A DNA stretch of 64,000 nucleotides. It comes from Chiua virens. Its lineage: Eukaryota > Basidiomycota > Agaricomycetes > Boletales > Boletaceae. A program made the translations under genes and the position numbers. This document shows positions 19,652 through 32,032 of the stretch, piece after piece. Below the pieces are notes generated by a model, which saw only the letters and a list, made by a program, of their open reading frames with translations, did not search any database and was not told where the DNA came from. Position 1 is the first letter of the stretch. Each line of letters opens with the position of its first letter. Where the stretch lies: assembly GCA_019787685.1 (NCBI GenBank), contig JAHNUO010000058.1, positions 38,091 through 102,090 of the forward strand, in the 5' to 3' direction.

Positions 19652-22600
19652 AGGACACGACATTGATACCCTACCCAAAACATATATGGTTTCGCTTTCG
19701 TTTATGCTATCGACATTCACTTCACGGTCTTATCAAACCCCACTCGCATTCGCGTCGCACGCTGGTGTATTTGGTTCTTACTGCCAGCGGACACTGTTAT
19801 TATGCTGAGCGGCCTCATCTATTATCTATGCTCCCCTCTTTAAACATGCTCTCGTGTGCATATAGGCTTGTTGTCGTCGCTTGATCGTCATTTATTCAGC
19901 TTCTGTTTCTCATAGTTTTGCTTCGTTTCACTTTCACTTCTTTCACCTCATGTTCTTTTGACAGTCTTTTTACACATGTTGGTCTGATTTTCACGAAACA
20001 CTATCATAGTCATACTTTTGCATTTGTTCGAGTTGTTTCGTACATAATCCCTATTTCGCGTCAAGAATAGTAGTGTAGATATGCTTCTCCCTCTCGCCCT
20101 TGGTGGCTGAAAGGGATGTGGCGCCGAGTCTCTAATACGTTATAGTCATCGTTTATACACCAGATTGCTTTTTTTTTTCTGGAATCGATCTTGCGTTGAT
20201 TTTGACGGTGCGGAGTGACTTACATGTTTCGACGTCGAGGAAAAAAAGGGGTACAAAGTGGTGCCGTCGATCAGATATCCATTCGGATGAAGGCTGTAGG
20301 AGGTGGTCAAAGAAGGTCAAGAGTAGGACCTCCACTTGCCAGTGTGGCATGGAGCGGATGGGGCAGAGGGACATGGCACCGACGCGAGTGACCCACGTCA
20401 GTTACCCCGTTTCAAAGGCCAATTTAAATATAGGCATCTTGAATGCCAGTGTCCGGCCCGACAGCTGGTACTCCCAGTGGTATGCGAGGCGAGTTCGAGT
20501 CGTTCCGGGGGAAAGCATTTCGGGTAGGATTTAAATAATTATACCACATATGAGCATCGTGATGGAAGTAGAAGGGGAGGTCGTCGGCGGAAGGAAAGGT
20601 GCAGGTTGTACGCACACCCAACTTGAGTGCCAGGGAGGTAGTGCCGATCGTAAGCCGTCATCAGTGTGAGGGGAGAATTTTTCCGTTCCCTTCCTGCAAC
20701 TAGGGGACGAATGAAACGACGTAGGAGAGAAGGTAGAGAGGGGAGACAGAGGCACATGTGTATGGCAGAGCACGACACGGGCTACGGCTGACAACGATGT
20801 GCACCATCGCCGTCCGTTTGGGGCTCCTTCCCCTTTCCGCGGATGTAATGTGATTCCGGACATCAGATACGGAGACAGGTGGAATCGAGTCCAGTTTGTC
20901 TTGTGGCCCTGCATCCCTGTCCTTGGCTTATCGGGATACGACACACCGTGTGTCTCCTCTTCACGATGCCACGTTATCATTGGTATGTTGATATCCGGAA
21001 TCCAGGGCGTAGGGTCGGAAAGATAGAGCACAGGCCGGGGCTGGTTTGCGTGAGGGACACCGAGAGATCGAAGAGCAAAGGGGTTCCAAATACAGCGAGT
21101 CATATCAGGCAAGTGAACTGTGAAATCGCCCGGGCCATCGTCCGATGCCAGTGCCCGTGTGAATGCAGAGGGGAACGGTCAGTCGAGAGATAATCCTGAT
21201 CTGGGGAGAAAGGTCACGTTCAGGTTTCAGGTCGGACGACCAGTGTTTCCTGTCCGCGGGTGATGCAATCAATGATTTGCGTCTACTTCAAGGACGACTT
21301 ACCGAACCAAGTGGCGCCTCTTCAAGTTTCTGCCGCACAAGACCAAAGTTGACCTCGTGATCTGGGGCAGCGGATGAGAATGTGATACCGTCTGCGATAT
21401 TGTTTCATTGACGATTTTATTTTGATCGTGGCAATTGATCTTCCCTGGATGACCTAAATCAAGTACATTTCTACCTGCGGGTGGATCAGAAGCAGAGGAA
21501 CGATAGGAAAACCTCACATGAAGCACCCTGTCGCAACCTGACTGAAGGCTTCAGACAACCGTAATTCGAGGTTTTTGCTGCCCCTCGAGTCAGCCGACGT
21601 CTGCATTGTTTGCCGGACACAGATCGTTTTGTTTTGTTTTAGTCGGAAGGTACATAAGACTCTGGCGGGACTGAAAGGACACTGACACGTCTGTCTATCC
21701 TATCAGCTATCCATCACTTCCGCTGCACGATCGGCAGGTCACCATGCGTATTACGCCAGTCAGACGTCTTGAGGGCCTTGTTATAATGAATCTGCTATAT
21801 TTAGAGCACAAGGATTAGAATAGCAGCGAGAGAAGATCGATACATGGGCTAACAGCAACAAGCGTCACCTCGATCGCCAAGAGATCCGAAGCATCATCAT
21901 GTGCTAAGCCTTGAGCTTCTATTCTTGGCTTCATGACCATGTATTCCCCACCTCTTGCTGGCGACATCCAGGTCAACCCACTGCAGAATGCATAAAACGC
22001 CAGGCAGGTCCTAGTATTGGAAGAGGGAAATCCGAAGATGTAAGTAGTTGGACATGTCTAGGAGTGTCGTGAAGCTCTCGCTTCTGCATTCCTCGTTAAC
22101 AGTTTCAGACATCCTAACATGTCAGCGAACAAGTGGCAGATGTGTTGGGACATTGGGTGAATTTTGTCGCCCCAAGGCCAAGTTCACCGGGGTAGAATGG
22201 CTATTGATAAACGTCGATAAGACTACCAAGATTTCTGCACTCGAACGCAACTAAAATAATGATGTTTCAGAAGTACCTTGAATCGATCGAAAGCTAAATG
22301 TACTCCCGTCAGTCCAACAATTGCCCGTGCCTTGCCCATCACCAATGCATCCACTATCGGCGCTACGTACCCAGCCAGAGGCACATCATTGTACCCATTC
22401 TGCAACCCTTCGAGACCCGCTACCCCGCTCTCAAAATGAATGTGCATGGAAACGTGCGTATCAAGGGAGCCAGTAGTGGGTCGTCTACGCCAAGTTGTGC
22501 ATCCGTTGCAATGAAGAGCGGCACGTTGAGCCCCTGGAAGCTTAGTGTCGTATAGAGTGGGTGGGTCGCGGCAAGAGAGCTTGGGAAAGAACGTGTTAGA

Positions 22601-24000
22601 GAGGGGTACTCTCAGGACCCACACGAGTTACCACCAGACGGTCCTCATATTCCTCCGTGCACTTTCTTGAAAACGGCCATCGCCCACACATACATGTGCA
22701 GCCACATAGCAAGGATTTCTCCGATCTGATCCGCAGCGAACGCCAAGGCCCCGGAGCCGTCGGCGCTCGGCCTGTCTGAGTCGGGGCTGTGAAGAACCAA
22801 AGAACATCCCGAGCTGGATGAGACGTTCGGGTGCCGTGGCGAGTGTGCAATTGGAATGGGTGGAGGTATTTGCTGCCCTCCCACCAGGGGTGTCCACAAA
22901 TTGAAACTCGTATGGCTCCGTAGGAACAGCGTTTCGTTCGTTCAGACGCCCAACCTTTATTCTATCCACTCGGTGGTTCCATTCGGGATGCGCGCCAGCA
23001 TTTGTCGGGCCTTGATCGGACCCAAATCCAAGAGCCAAGCCCATTGGACGAGCATGTACGCCATACAATCCACACATTCATCCGGCAATAGTATGTCAAC
23101 TGGAATATGCGCGTAATGATATCGCCCTGCTGTTTATCACTCAGTTGGAGCATCCCGACGAGTGTATGAGCGAACATAAGGCAGGGTTTGGGGACCCAAG
23201 CTGGCGGGTGGAATTGAAGGTACGATTGAACAGACATGGGGGGGTTTTCGAAGGTAAATGTGTTGGTTGTGGAGGCCGCTGTGACATAGGTAGGCGAGAT
23301 AGGTGACAGTTGAGTTAGCGCGGAGGGTGTTGAGACGCATGTCGGGTTCGATGTCAAGTTAGGATGACGGAGTGGGATCCTAGCGGAGCGTGTGTGACGT
23401 GTGACGTCCTTCCGATGTGATGCGATGGGACGTGTTAATTGTATAAGAGCGAATGAGTGAGACCGAGAATACGTACGGGGGATGTCTGTACCTCGTCGAA
23501 TGTAACCAGTATCTGCACGCAAAGCATGCGAGCGTGGTGGACGCCAAAAGTGCCACGAACATGGCCAAGCGATGCGTACGGCGATACGGGACATGGATGT
23601 ACACGCCCGATGATGGGTCTGATGTATGACACAGAGTGGACCCAACACAGGAACGACGTGGTGGACAATGTGGTATGTTCCTGTCTCGGTTGACACGGAG
23701 GCCGACTGGAAAGTATACCTCGACTTAGTGGACATTGTGGAGACAAGGTTCGTCAATGTGTGGCACTTGCTCAAGTGTTTGCTTGCATCTGTTGAATTAC
23801 AATTTGAGGCTTTGGTCTGACCATTACTAAAGCCAACTTGAACTTCATATTCACACTCGGTGACCCATACCACTCTTCCTGGTACGTTAATCATCCTTGT
23901 AAGCTATAGGAGTAATATGTGTGCCATGTATGTTATAATAATGTGAAAGGTAAGAGCTGAAGAGGCAGGAGTGAGTCATAAATAGTATTCTGTTCATGAC
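19652..24000. other. Spacer with unresolved minus-strand coding-like fragments
   Basis: No plus-strand gene is convincing. On the minus strand there are coding-like fragments that do not splice into a protein I recognise. They are 21112-20531 (193 codons), 23894-22962 (about 310 codons, probably including intron), and shorter pieces at 22899-22645 and 22624-22223. Possible GT-AG junctions exist between several, so one or two multi-exon genes transcribed leftward are plausible. Hydrophobic stretches in the 22.2-23.6 kb pieces suggest a membrane protein. This is inference only. Confidence 0.35.
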
Positions 24001-24084
24001 TCAAGTCACTCAATGAGATGTATACAGATTGTTCGAGCTGGTATTCATATTCAACCACATGATGGATGCTCTCTGGGTGGAAAG

Positions 24085-24933
24085 GGTTCTTCCCTTTCCA
24101 AACTACTTAACCATTTTCTCAACAATGCCTTCCAGCTGGTTCTGGAAGTCAATGATCAAATGAAGTTGGCCGACAACACCGAGGGATTGCTTGGCAAGCT
24201 AGAGCCACTCATGTCTGAAAAGTATCCCATCCCCATCAATGAAAAGCTCAATGATATGATTGATGGCACACTGGATGTAGCCAAGAAATCTATCCAAACC
24301 TTTGTTGTGATCGTCTTCAGCGACCTCAAACCAGCCATGAAGCAGATCTTCCAGGCTGCTTGGTGTGATGAAATCGTTGAGCAAGTTACCATGGCAATGA
24401 AGGACTACACGTCCAATCAACAGTTCGTCAAACTGCTCCTGTTCGAATTGATCATGGAAGACCTTGACACATTCCTCGTTACCTACCTGACCATGCTTGT
24501 GAACTTGAATTCACCCAAGCTCCAGCTGCCCATGGCAACAAAGTGCATCAAAGCAGACATTGGCACTGTCTTTGCATTTTTTGGACAAGGAGCTGGAGAA
24601 GCATTTGAGATATGGAACATATCCTTTTGATGCTGGAAGTGTCCAAGAGCATGGTGTTCCTGTTGTTCTGGGCCTTTGCCAAAGTGCATGGGCCCTGCAT
24701 ACCCTTCATGGATGGGTTGATGAAGGCAAGGGGTGACTTGGACCGGACAGTGGTGAGTAAAGTCATGGAAGCAATCAAACACAAGGTGAAGGAAGAGGGA
24801 CTCACAGACCGTACATATTCAATCCATGCCAGGGCCACTGTTCAAATTCTCATGTATTGTTGTAGCACTGGAACCAACCATCATGAAGAAGATTGTTGTT
24901 CAAAGTGGCATCTCATGCTTCCTATGGACATGA
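24085..24933 (+). pseudogene. Broken C-terminal fragment of exocyst subunit SEC6
   Basis: The fragment reads LNDMIDGTLDVAKKSIQTF, FSDLKPAMKQIFQAAWCDEI and MEDLDTFLVTYLTMLVNLN. After a frame change it continues MLEVSKSMVFLLFWAFAKVH, MKARGDLDRTVVSKVMEAIK and EPTIMKKIVVQSG. These blocks in this order are the C-terminal third of fungal Sec6, which tethers exocytic vesicles to the plasma membrane. The reading frame shifts by one between about 24606 and 24612, so the first frame stops at 24628-24630. A GT-AG intron (24811-24865) is still present before the last exon, so it is not a processed retrocopy. The first 500 or so residues of Sec6 are absent upstream. It sits next to LTR debris, consistent with a duplicated or captured genomic segment. 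Confidence 0.85.
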
Positions 24934-26688
24934 ACAACATGCTCTCGTCTCCCTTGTTTCTATTTACATGACACCAACTGGGACACCTCTACAAGTGGGA
25001 TGAACCATCTATGTAACACTACCCTTATTCTGCACTGTACACTCCTCAATTATTCTATGTACTTGTCTTCAAGTTTCGTATGGGTCAAGATATTGGTGTC
25101 TAGTCTTGGTCCTGTCAGGGCCCAAATTGGACCTGTCAGGCAGCACGGTGGTGACTTGATCTATCTTCTTGAACTGCCAGGGGAACCTAGAGGGATACAG
25201 GAATGGATGCAAGTCCTGTCCAAATCCATGTCAGCACCAAAGTCATCCGAGATATGGACGATGCATACAGTTGTCATCCAGACTGCACAATTCCTGATGA
25301 GGACGTCAGCCTAGGTGCAACAGTGCACAAGGGACACTTGCTGCATGGTACAGTGGCATCAATGTCACTATCTTGTGTCTGTTTCATACATGCTTGTAGA
25401 AGAACAACTTTACCCCGTCTGCAATCTGCACCCAGCAAGTTCAGTAAACATGGGTGTCCTGAGAAGCGCGACTGACCTGGGTGGGTGACAGGAAGGACCC
25501 CCACTTGTGGATCAACTTGGTAAACATGCTGTGCAGGCCACACTTTCTACCTTGCAGAGTCACCCAAGACAGAGAGTTCATCATGCATCATACCCATGTC
25601 CACTGCTAAGCACATCAATCAGGTTTCCAGATGTGAACATTGATGTGTGTTGCCTCATCAGGTTGCATATGTGTCTCAGAGATGGGTTCAAGCTCGGCAG
25701 TGGGAGTCACATCCAGGAAGCTGAGAGGCGAGTGTCAATCAGGGCATTCATGGGATATGGATGTGATGTACCCTCTGAGAATGGGCAAATCGAACACATT
25801 TTCTCCACAGGTGATAAACTTTTTCAAGTCTGTCTTACTGATACCCCTGATAGGGTTGATGTCTGCTGATCAGAACCGTGAGCATTGCGGAACGGCAGGT
25901 GTTGGGCTGCCTACCTGAGGCATGGACAGCCATAACCAGCATGTCAAGGCAAGTAGGGTGACCAGGGCATGTTGGGGCCATTTCTTGTTGATGTCATGGC
26001 AAGAGTGGAACCTAAACACACTCAAAGGGATGAGTACCAATTGGCAAAATGATCTGCAGTGAAATGAACACGCCATGTTGAATTTGAGGTTGAAGGGGAG
26101 GTTGAGGTAAATGGGGTAGCTGGGATGCATTGGGTGATGACTTGGTTGTAGAATCACATGTGTGCGCAGACCCGCAGCAAGACTGAGGCTCCTTCCCTCC
26201 TGCCACTGCACCAAACACTGCAACAACAACCCCACTCCTTACTTGGCATCCCAAAAGCTTTACCTAGCTGTGACCAGCACCTTTGCCTGCCTGCAGCAGC
26301 AAGTCAGAATGGAGGTGGGCTTGCCTGAGGGCCTTCCATTTTCCAAAGAGCCCTCGAGGGCCCCAAATCCACCCCCTCTGAACCCATGCAAGACTGCAAA
26401 TGGGACTTTCGGCTGTGCGTGACAGCCAGTCAGAAGAGATGAACACAGTCTGCATGGGTGCTCTCTGGAGACCCTCCCAACACCTGAACTGGTCCCTGCT
26501 TTGAAATGAGGGGAGGTAAGTTCACAGCCCCAGACCTTCACTGCTCAACCCTTAAACTCCCAAACCCAGGCACATACCCCCTCCGAGTCGCAGGGGGCCC
26601 CTTTGCTCTTCTGTGCCAGTGTTGACCTCTCAGAGGCCCTCCATGCCTATGGGGTTGACTGGCCAGCTGGTGAAGTCCCAGAAAGCGC
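24934..26688. other. Unassigned, repeat-like DNA after the SEC6 fragment
   Basis: Short open frames at 25000-25314, 25203-25475 and 25507-25869 show some coding-like composition, for example VIRDMDDAYSCHPDC followed by a His/Gly-rich stretch. No domain is recognisable, and stops and frame changes break them. They are probably remnants of transposon or duplicated gene sequence. Confidence 0.4.
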
Positions 26689-27393
26689 TATAGAAAAGAA
26701 ATAATAGGTGATAAGAAGAAAGGTGGGGTGATAGGTTCGTCCCAAGGGGGGTTATATTTGAAGGAATGATGGATTCAGGTTTGTCTAAGAGTCCTAGAGG
26801 CTGCTGGATGATCCAGAATGAAAAGTGGTTGATGTAAAAGTATCCGGGTGGAGGTGAGGCGATGAGAGTATTGATTTGAGTAGATGAGATGCAGAGGAAC
26901 GATAGGACGAGGTAAAAGAGAAACTATCCAGCTCACTCACACACGGGAGAGTAAACAGGAGATCTCCTGAATGCAGAAAGACCATATTTTTGTGTTAGAA
27001 ACATGGTTTTATAGTCCTGGGCATAACCCAGGACTGTTAAAGGTAATCCGACCCTAAGTAAGTGTACAGGATCAACGTAGGGTGAGTATGGTAAGAAGGA
27101 GTGTCAAACCTTGTAGATGACAAAGAAAGGAAAGATATTAGGATAGTAATGACCTTAATAAGACCAAATCGAGTAGAACAAGTCAAATCGGATGAAGCAA
27201 AATACGTATGAAGGAACCGGATTGGATCGCATTGACTCGGATTGGACTCAGATTGGATTCGGATGATCTGTAAATGCTAGGAATGAAACCGGGCTGGCAC
27301 AAAGTCGATGTCGGATGAGACGGGAGGTGATATGACATGATGAAGAGCGAGGAAAATGTATCCTACAACCATAGGGAGTATCTAACTCCTACA
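26689..27393 (-). mobile_element. LTR family A, copy 1 (inverted)
   Basis: Read on the minus strand, this 705-bp unit begins TGTAGGAGTTAGATACTCCC and ends CTATA (CTACA in copy 2). It is closely similar along its whole length to 30150-31297 once the nested insertion there is removed. Shared internal landmarks are ATCCGAATCCAATCTGAGTC, CCCAGGACTATAAAACCATG (a TATA-type promoter) and AGGAGATCTCCTG. I see no target duplication and no internal coding region attached. It is a solo LTR or the end of a decayed element. Confidence 0.85.
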
Positions 27394-28727
27394 GCACCCC
27401 CCACCTTGACTTTGAGATTGAGGGAGAGGCATTGGATGCAGCATTTTTGGTAGGTGTTTCTGGACACAGGGTGGGTGTATCTGGCTGACTGCCCCCAAGT
27501 TTGACACAAACCTGCCTGAGGCTGCCCTGCGTTTGCTTCCAGGACCACACCCCAAGCCAGGGTTTGAGGGGGAGGCTGTGGATTTGGGCCTGTCCTCTCC
27601 CTCTAGCCCCCCAAGAAAGAGGTGCATGCATAGCTCAAGCTTGAACCCTGAACTCAGCAAAGCACCTCCTCTGAATAGGCCAAAACCTTTCTGTCTGAGC
27701 CCCAAATACCCCTCTCGAACCTTGCCCAGCTCCATTCCCCCCCACTTGAGCTCAAAGAAGAGAAATGGGGCAAGTTCTAAGAGGAAGAGGTTGGCTAAGA
27801 GGCTAAAGGGGGACCAGAGGGTTCTCAAGATCATCCAGGGTATTTTAGAGAGCAGGAGGGTGTTACGATCCCTGCCCAGCTGCCTTTACTCTGTGCTGCT
27901 GCAACAGGCTGGCAAGGGGTTGCAAGGTCAAAAACTGAGCTGGAGAGAATGAGGGTGCTTTTCACCACAGGTGAGGTTTGGGACATTCTCAGTAGGTTCA
28001 CTCAGATCCCATATGTGAAGTGAGTTGTTCTACCCAATTTTTGCTGCACCTCACAGTAGGATTTTTAGAAACCAGCCTGTGTTTATTTTTTACTGTCACC
28101 AGCACCTCCTGGTTGTGTGCTGCTAAGCAGCAAGTTGGTTTTCAAACTCCTTGGATGAGTTAGACCTGCTTTTGCAAAACTTTCTAGGGGTTCTGAAGCA
28201 GAAAAGGCCAGCAAGAGTTGCTGACTGTGCTCAGAACTCCCAGGAAAACCATGTCCCTCTTTTGCTGGGTTGGCACAGGCAGTACACAGAGGTGAGGTTT
28301 TAAACCTATAAACTAAGGTGTGAGGGTTGAATGGAGTTGATTCTATAACTTTTGTTTAGAACCCAACCCAAACTGAGTTTCATCTAATAGACCAGGCAGC
28401 CACTGAAGAGCTTATATCATCAAAGTTGATTTAAAACCTCACGTGAGTGTATTTATTGCCACTTTTACCTCAGTTGGTGAAAAAACCCTTCTCTTCCCCA
28501 CAGAAACTTTGTGTGTGAGACTATGGGGTATGTGTCGCCATCTACGGTACCCTAGCTCCATTTTTTCATTTTTTTTCACCCTCTCTGGGAGGTTCCAGCT
28601 CGTTCCTCATCCCTTTCCTATTTTGGATGTCGACCCCTATTTCTGGTCAAGCCCCTATGTTTTCTTCTTCTTTTCTTCGAACATTCGGTCTTCCTCAAAA
28701 TCGAAAAAACAAGCCTATGCTGACTGG
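27394..28727. other. Unassigned DNA between LTRs
   Basis: A plus-strand frame at 27533-27949 (139 codons) is Pro/Ser-rich and then strongly basic (KKRNGASSKRKRLAKRLKGD), as in a nuclear or gag-like protein. It has no upstream partner and no known domain. The remainder up to 28727 shows nothing recognisable. Confidence 0.35.
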
Positions 28728-29341
28728 TGTAGGGAATAGGTATTCCCTGTGCTCGCATAGCACATTTCCACACCCCGCCATCACCTGATCCCGATCCTGA
28801 TCTGTCTGCTTGTGTGAACTCATCCAGATTGCTGTATCCGCACCCGTTTTGCCTCGGACTCTTTTATTTTATTTTTGATGCTCTTTATTCGTACTTAGCA
28901 TTGGCTAGACCATGTCACGCAGCCCTTGCAGGGACATTCGGGTGCCTCTTGAACTTTATACCGTATGAAAACCTTCTTTTTATTATTATCCTTACTTAGG
29001 ACAAGTCTGAGGGTATTCCCGAGGACTATAAAATTCACTGTATTGACAAAATACAGTAGCTTTTGCCCGCGTGCATCTGTCTCACATCGTTTTCAGTCGA
29101 CGTTCGTTTTCTCTCGCTCTCCTTGTATTTTCTCGATCCGGATTGGACTGCTGTGTCCGCCTTTCCATCCGTTTTAATCCGGATTCGCCCCGGATTCATC
29201 TCGGACTACTCAAAAACCATTTCTCATCGTTCACCAACTCAGTGTTGTCCCTGGGTCAAACGGAATTGCATTCCTTCACCCTCTTTTTTATTCTTTCAAT
29301 CCCCCTGAGTATTGCACTACAGCCGGGATTTATTACCTTCA
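28728..29341 (+). mobile_element. Solo LTR, family B
   Basis: 614 bp, starting TGTAGGGAATAGGTATTCCC and ending TTACCTTCA. It has the same length and nearly the same sequence as the 5' LTR at 32637-33250. The flanks are CTGG (28724-28727) and CCGG (29342-29345), which could be a 4-bp target duplication with one C-to-T change. No internal element is attached, so it is probably a recombination-derived solo LTR. Confidence 0.85.
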
Positions 29342-29355
29342 CCGGTCACTCTCTG

Positions 29356-29468
29356 TGAAACTCTTCAGCGCACCACATACCAAGTGGTGGTTGTTTGAGT
29401 CATTGGAGCCACCTGGTACTTGGCACTTTTGTGGGCTATGCTAGGCCCTGCCCTGGGACTATCATAAC
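29356..29468 (+). repeat. Direct repeat, copy 1 (second at 37660-37770)
   Basis: About 113 bp starting TGAAACTCTTCAGCGCACC recurs at 37660-37770 with roughly 85 percent identity by eye. It contains a small hairpin (CACCAC...GTGGTG). One copy begins 14 bp after a family B LTR and the other lies about 610 bp beyond the end of a family B element, so it may belong to a further repeat family. Confidence 0.7.
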
Positions 29469-30149
29469 CCATAAGATCAAGACTAGTGTCACCAGCCTGC
29501 CACTGCAACAAGTCAGCTAGATGCTCCTCTTGTCCAACCCCTCAACCCTAGTTGGGAGTCTTCAGATGTCTAACACTCTGTCCCTCAGATCTCTCTGACA
29601 ACAACCCTGAACCCATCTCTCACACTTCCCTGAACCCCCCCAGGATAGCAAACTCCAACATTCACCATCGGCTCTGACTCTGAAGACGAGACGAGACTTG
29701 ACAACTAGCTGATCTCTTGCAACCTTGCTTGATACTCCTCCCAAGCGACCCTTGCCCTCCTTGTTGTCACCTATGACTCCAAGAAACCCCTTGCCTGGAC
29801 CAACGTCCATCTAATGAACCAAACATTGTCGTCTTAGTAAAGCTGTCGAGCTTTGCCTCAGGGGCAAAACCCTCCTCCCTTTATATACAGAGCCATCTCT
29901 CATGGAGATCGACCTGTGAAAAGAAAAACAATGTTCTGTCAAGGTGGGATAAGGTTTGATCTGTGAATCAATGGACTACCTTTTAAAAACATTGTACGAT
30001 CTGACTATCCATACCTTTTAACCAATTGGATATGTGTCAATGACATGGAACTGTCCGAAAAGAATCTAAGAAGGCACGAAATAAAATGGAAATTGGACAA
30101 AAAGGGAGTTGATTAGTGTGTGTCATGCAATCTCAATCAAGCAACCCGA
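29469..30149. other. Short unassigned stretch between repeats
   Basis: I see no gene or recognisable motif. A minus-strand frame at 29562-29810 is Gly/Arg-rich and unlike known proteins. Confidence 0.4.
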
Positions 30150-31297
30150 TGTAGGAGTTAGATACTCCCTATGGTTGTAGGATACATTTTCCTCGCTCTT
30201 CATCATGTCATATTACCTCCCGTCTCATCCGCCATCAACTTCGTGCCAGCCCGGTTTCATTCCTAGCGTTTACAGATCATCCGAATCCAATCTGAGTCCA
30301 ATCCGAGTCAACGCGATCCAATCCGGTTCCTTTGTACGTATTCCGCTTCATCCGATTTGACTTGTTCTACTTGATTTGGCCTTATTAAGGTCATTACTAT
30401 CCTAACACCTTTTCTTTCTTTGTCATCTACAAGGTTTGACACTCCTTCTTAGCATACTCACCCTACGTTGATCCTGTACACTTACTTAGGGTTGGATTAC
30501 CTTTTACAGTCCTGGGTTATGTTACGATACCAACTTTTCCTCACTTAACGACTCCAACGTTCAATCTATTCTAATGATACATGCCTCATGTCAAGGCTGT
30601 CCAAAGGATCATATCCGATTGGCTGCCACAATAACACAGCATCCATCACCTCATGCCCTTATCTATTCATTTCCCTTATCACTGACTCATCACTGGCAGT
30701 GCAAGGCTATGCTCTTATCTATGACTCATATACTGTATATTCACACCTTATCATCCAATAGGATACAGTATGCTTATCTACGTAGTTCATACTCAGATTA
30801 GAACTCTGATATCCATGTAGTATATAAACCCCATGAATTTCAGCCAGAGAGCTCTAACAAAGTTCTCTTGGAGTTTTCGCCTCTTCACTGGACTGAACCC
30901 CCTCTTCACTCAATCACTACACTTAAACAGTCTAGTCTTGTTCTAGGTTGTTTCAGGTTATGCCCAGGACTATAAAACCATGTTTCTAACACAAAAATAT
31001 TGTCTTTCTGTGTTCAGGAGATCTCCTGTTTACTCTCCCGTGTGTGAGTGAGCTGGATAGTTTTTCTTTTACCTCGTCCTATCGTTCCTCTGCATCTCAT
31101 CTACTCGAAACAATACTCTCACATCCTTGCCTCCACCCGGCTACTTTTGCATCGACCACTTTTCATTCCAGATCGTTCAGCAGCCTCTAGGACTCTTAGA
31201 CAAACCTGAATCCATCATTCCTTCAAATATAGCCCCCCTTGGGACGAACCTATCGCCCCACCTTTCTTCTTATCGCCTATTATTTTCATTTTCTACA
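30150..31297 (+). mobile_element. LTR family A, copy 2, interrupted by a nested LTR
   Basis: Starts TGTAGGAGTTAGATACTCCC and ends TTCTACA, so the ends form the short inverted repeat TGTAG/CTACA. Without the nested insertion at 30520-30955 and one target duplication it is about 707 bp, close to copy 1. It includes the promoter-like GGACTATAAAACCATG after the insertion and the AGGAGATCTCCTG palindrome. It lies in direct orientation just upstream of copy 3. Confidence 0.88.
30520..30955 (+). mobile_element. Nested solo LTR, family C, with perfect 5-bp target duplication
   Basis: 436 bp begins TGTTACGATACC and ends GGTTGTTTCA, the canonical TG...CA. GGTTA flanks it on both sides (30515-30519 and 30956-30960). 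Removing it together with one GGTTA restores the family A LTR exactly at CCTGGGTTATGCCCAGG. A TATATAAA box sits at about 30820. No gag or pol is attached. It is the youngest insertion visible in this block. Confidence 0.95.
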
Positions 31298-31370
31298 CTG
31301 GGACTATCGCAACAGTACCCTAGAGTGGTGCCATAGCACAGTGTCTTGAAAGGGTTATATTTTGTCACAA

Positions 31371-32032
31371 TGTAGGAGTTGAGAACTCCTTGCAGTTGCA
31401 GTCTACCTTTTCCCCACTCCCTATCATGTCCTATTACATTACATCTCATCCACTATTGACTTCATGTCAATCCAGTTCTATTTCTAGCGTTTACAGATCA
31501 TCCAAACCCAATCCAAGTCCAATCCAAGTCAATGTGATCCAATCCAGTTCCATTGTCATTCCTCTCATAATATCCTTCTTTTCTTTCGTTATCTACAAGG
31601 TTTTGACATTCCTTTCCTTAAATACCCATCCTACATTGATCCTATATGATTGCCTAGGGTTGGACTGCCTTAAACAGTCTTGGGTTGTGCCCAGGACTAT
31701 AAAACCATGTTTTCTGACATTCAATACTACCTTTCTATGTTCAGGAGATCACCTGTCTACTCTCCCGCGTGTGAGTGGACTAGATATCATTCCTTTCACC
31801 TTGTTTCACCTCATCCTATCATTCCCTTGCATCTCATCTCCTTAAACCAATTCCCTCATCATCTCAACTCCATCCGGATACTTTACATCGACCACTTTTC
31901 ACTCCAGATTGTTCAGCAATCTCTAGAACACATAGACAAACCCTAATCCATCAATCCCTTCGAATATAACCCCCCTTGGGACAAACCTATCACCCCACCT
32001 TTCTCACATCACCCATTATTTGTTTTTCTTCA
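31371..32032 (+). mobile_element. LTR family A, copy 3, diverged
   Basis: Starts TGTAGGAGTTGAGAACTCC and follows copy 2 throughout, including GTGCCCAGGACTATAAAACC and the final CCCCCCTTGGGACAAACC. Its right end near 32032 is approximate. Many CpG positions of copies 1 and 2 are TpG or CpA here (for example GCGATCC becomes GTGATCC), as expected after cytosine methylation and deamination. Confidence 0.85.

Noticed and set aside
31298..31370. Treating family A copies 2 and 3 as the two LTRs of one element
   Set aside because: They are in direct orientation but only 73 bp apart and differ strongly in age; no internal region could fit, so they are separate or tandem remnants.
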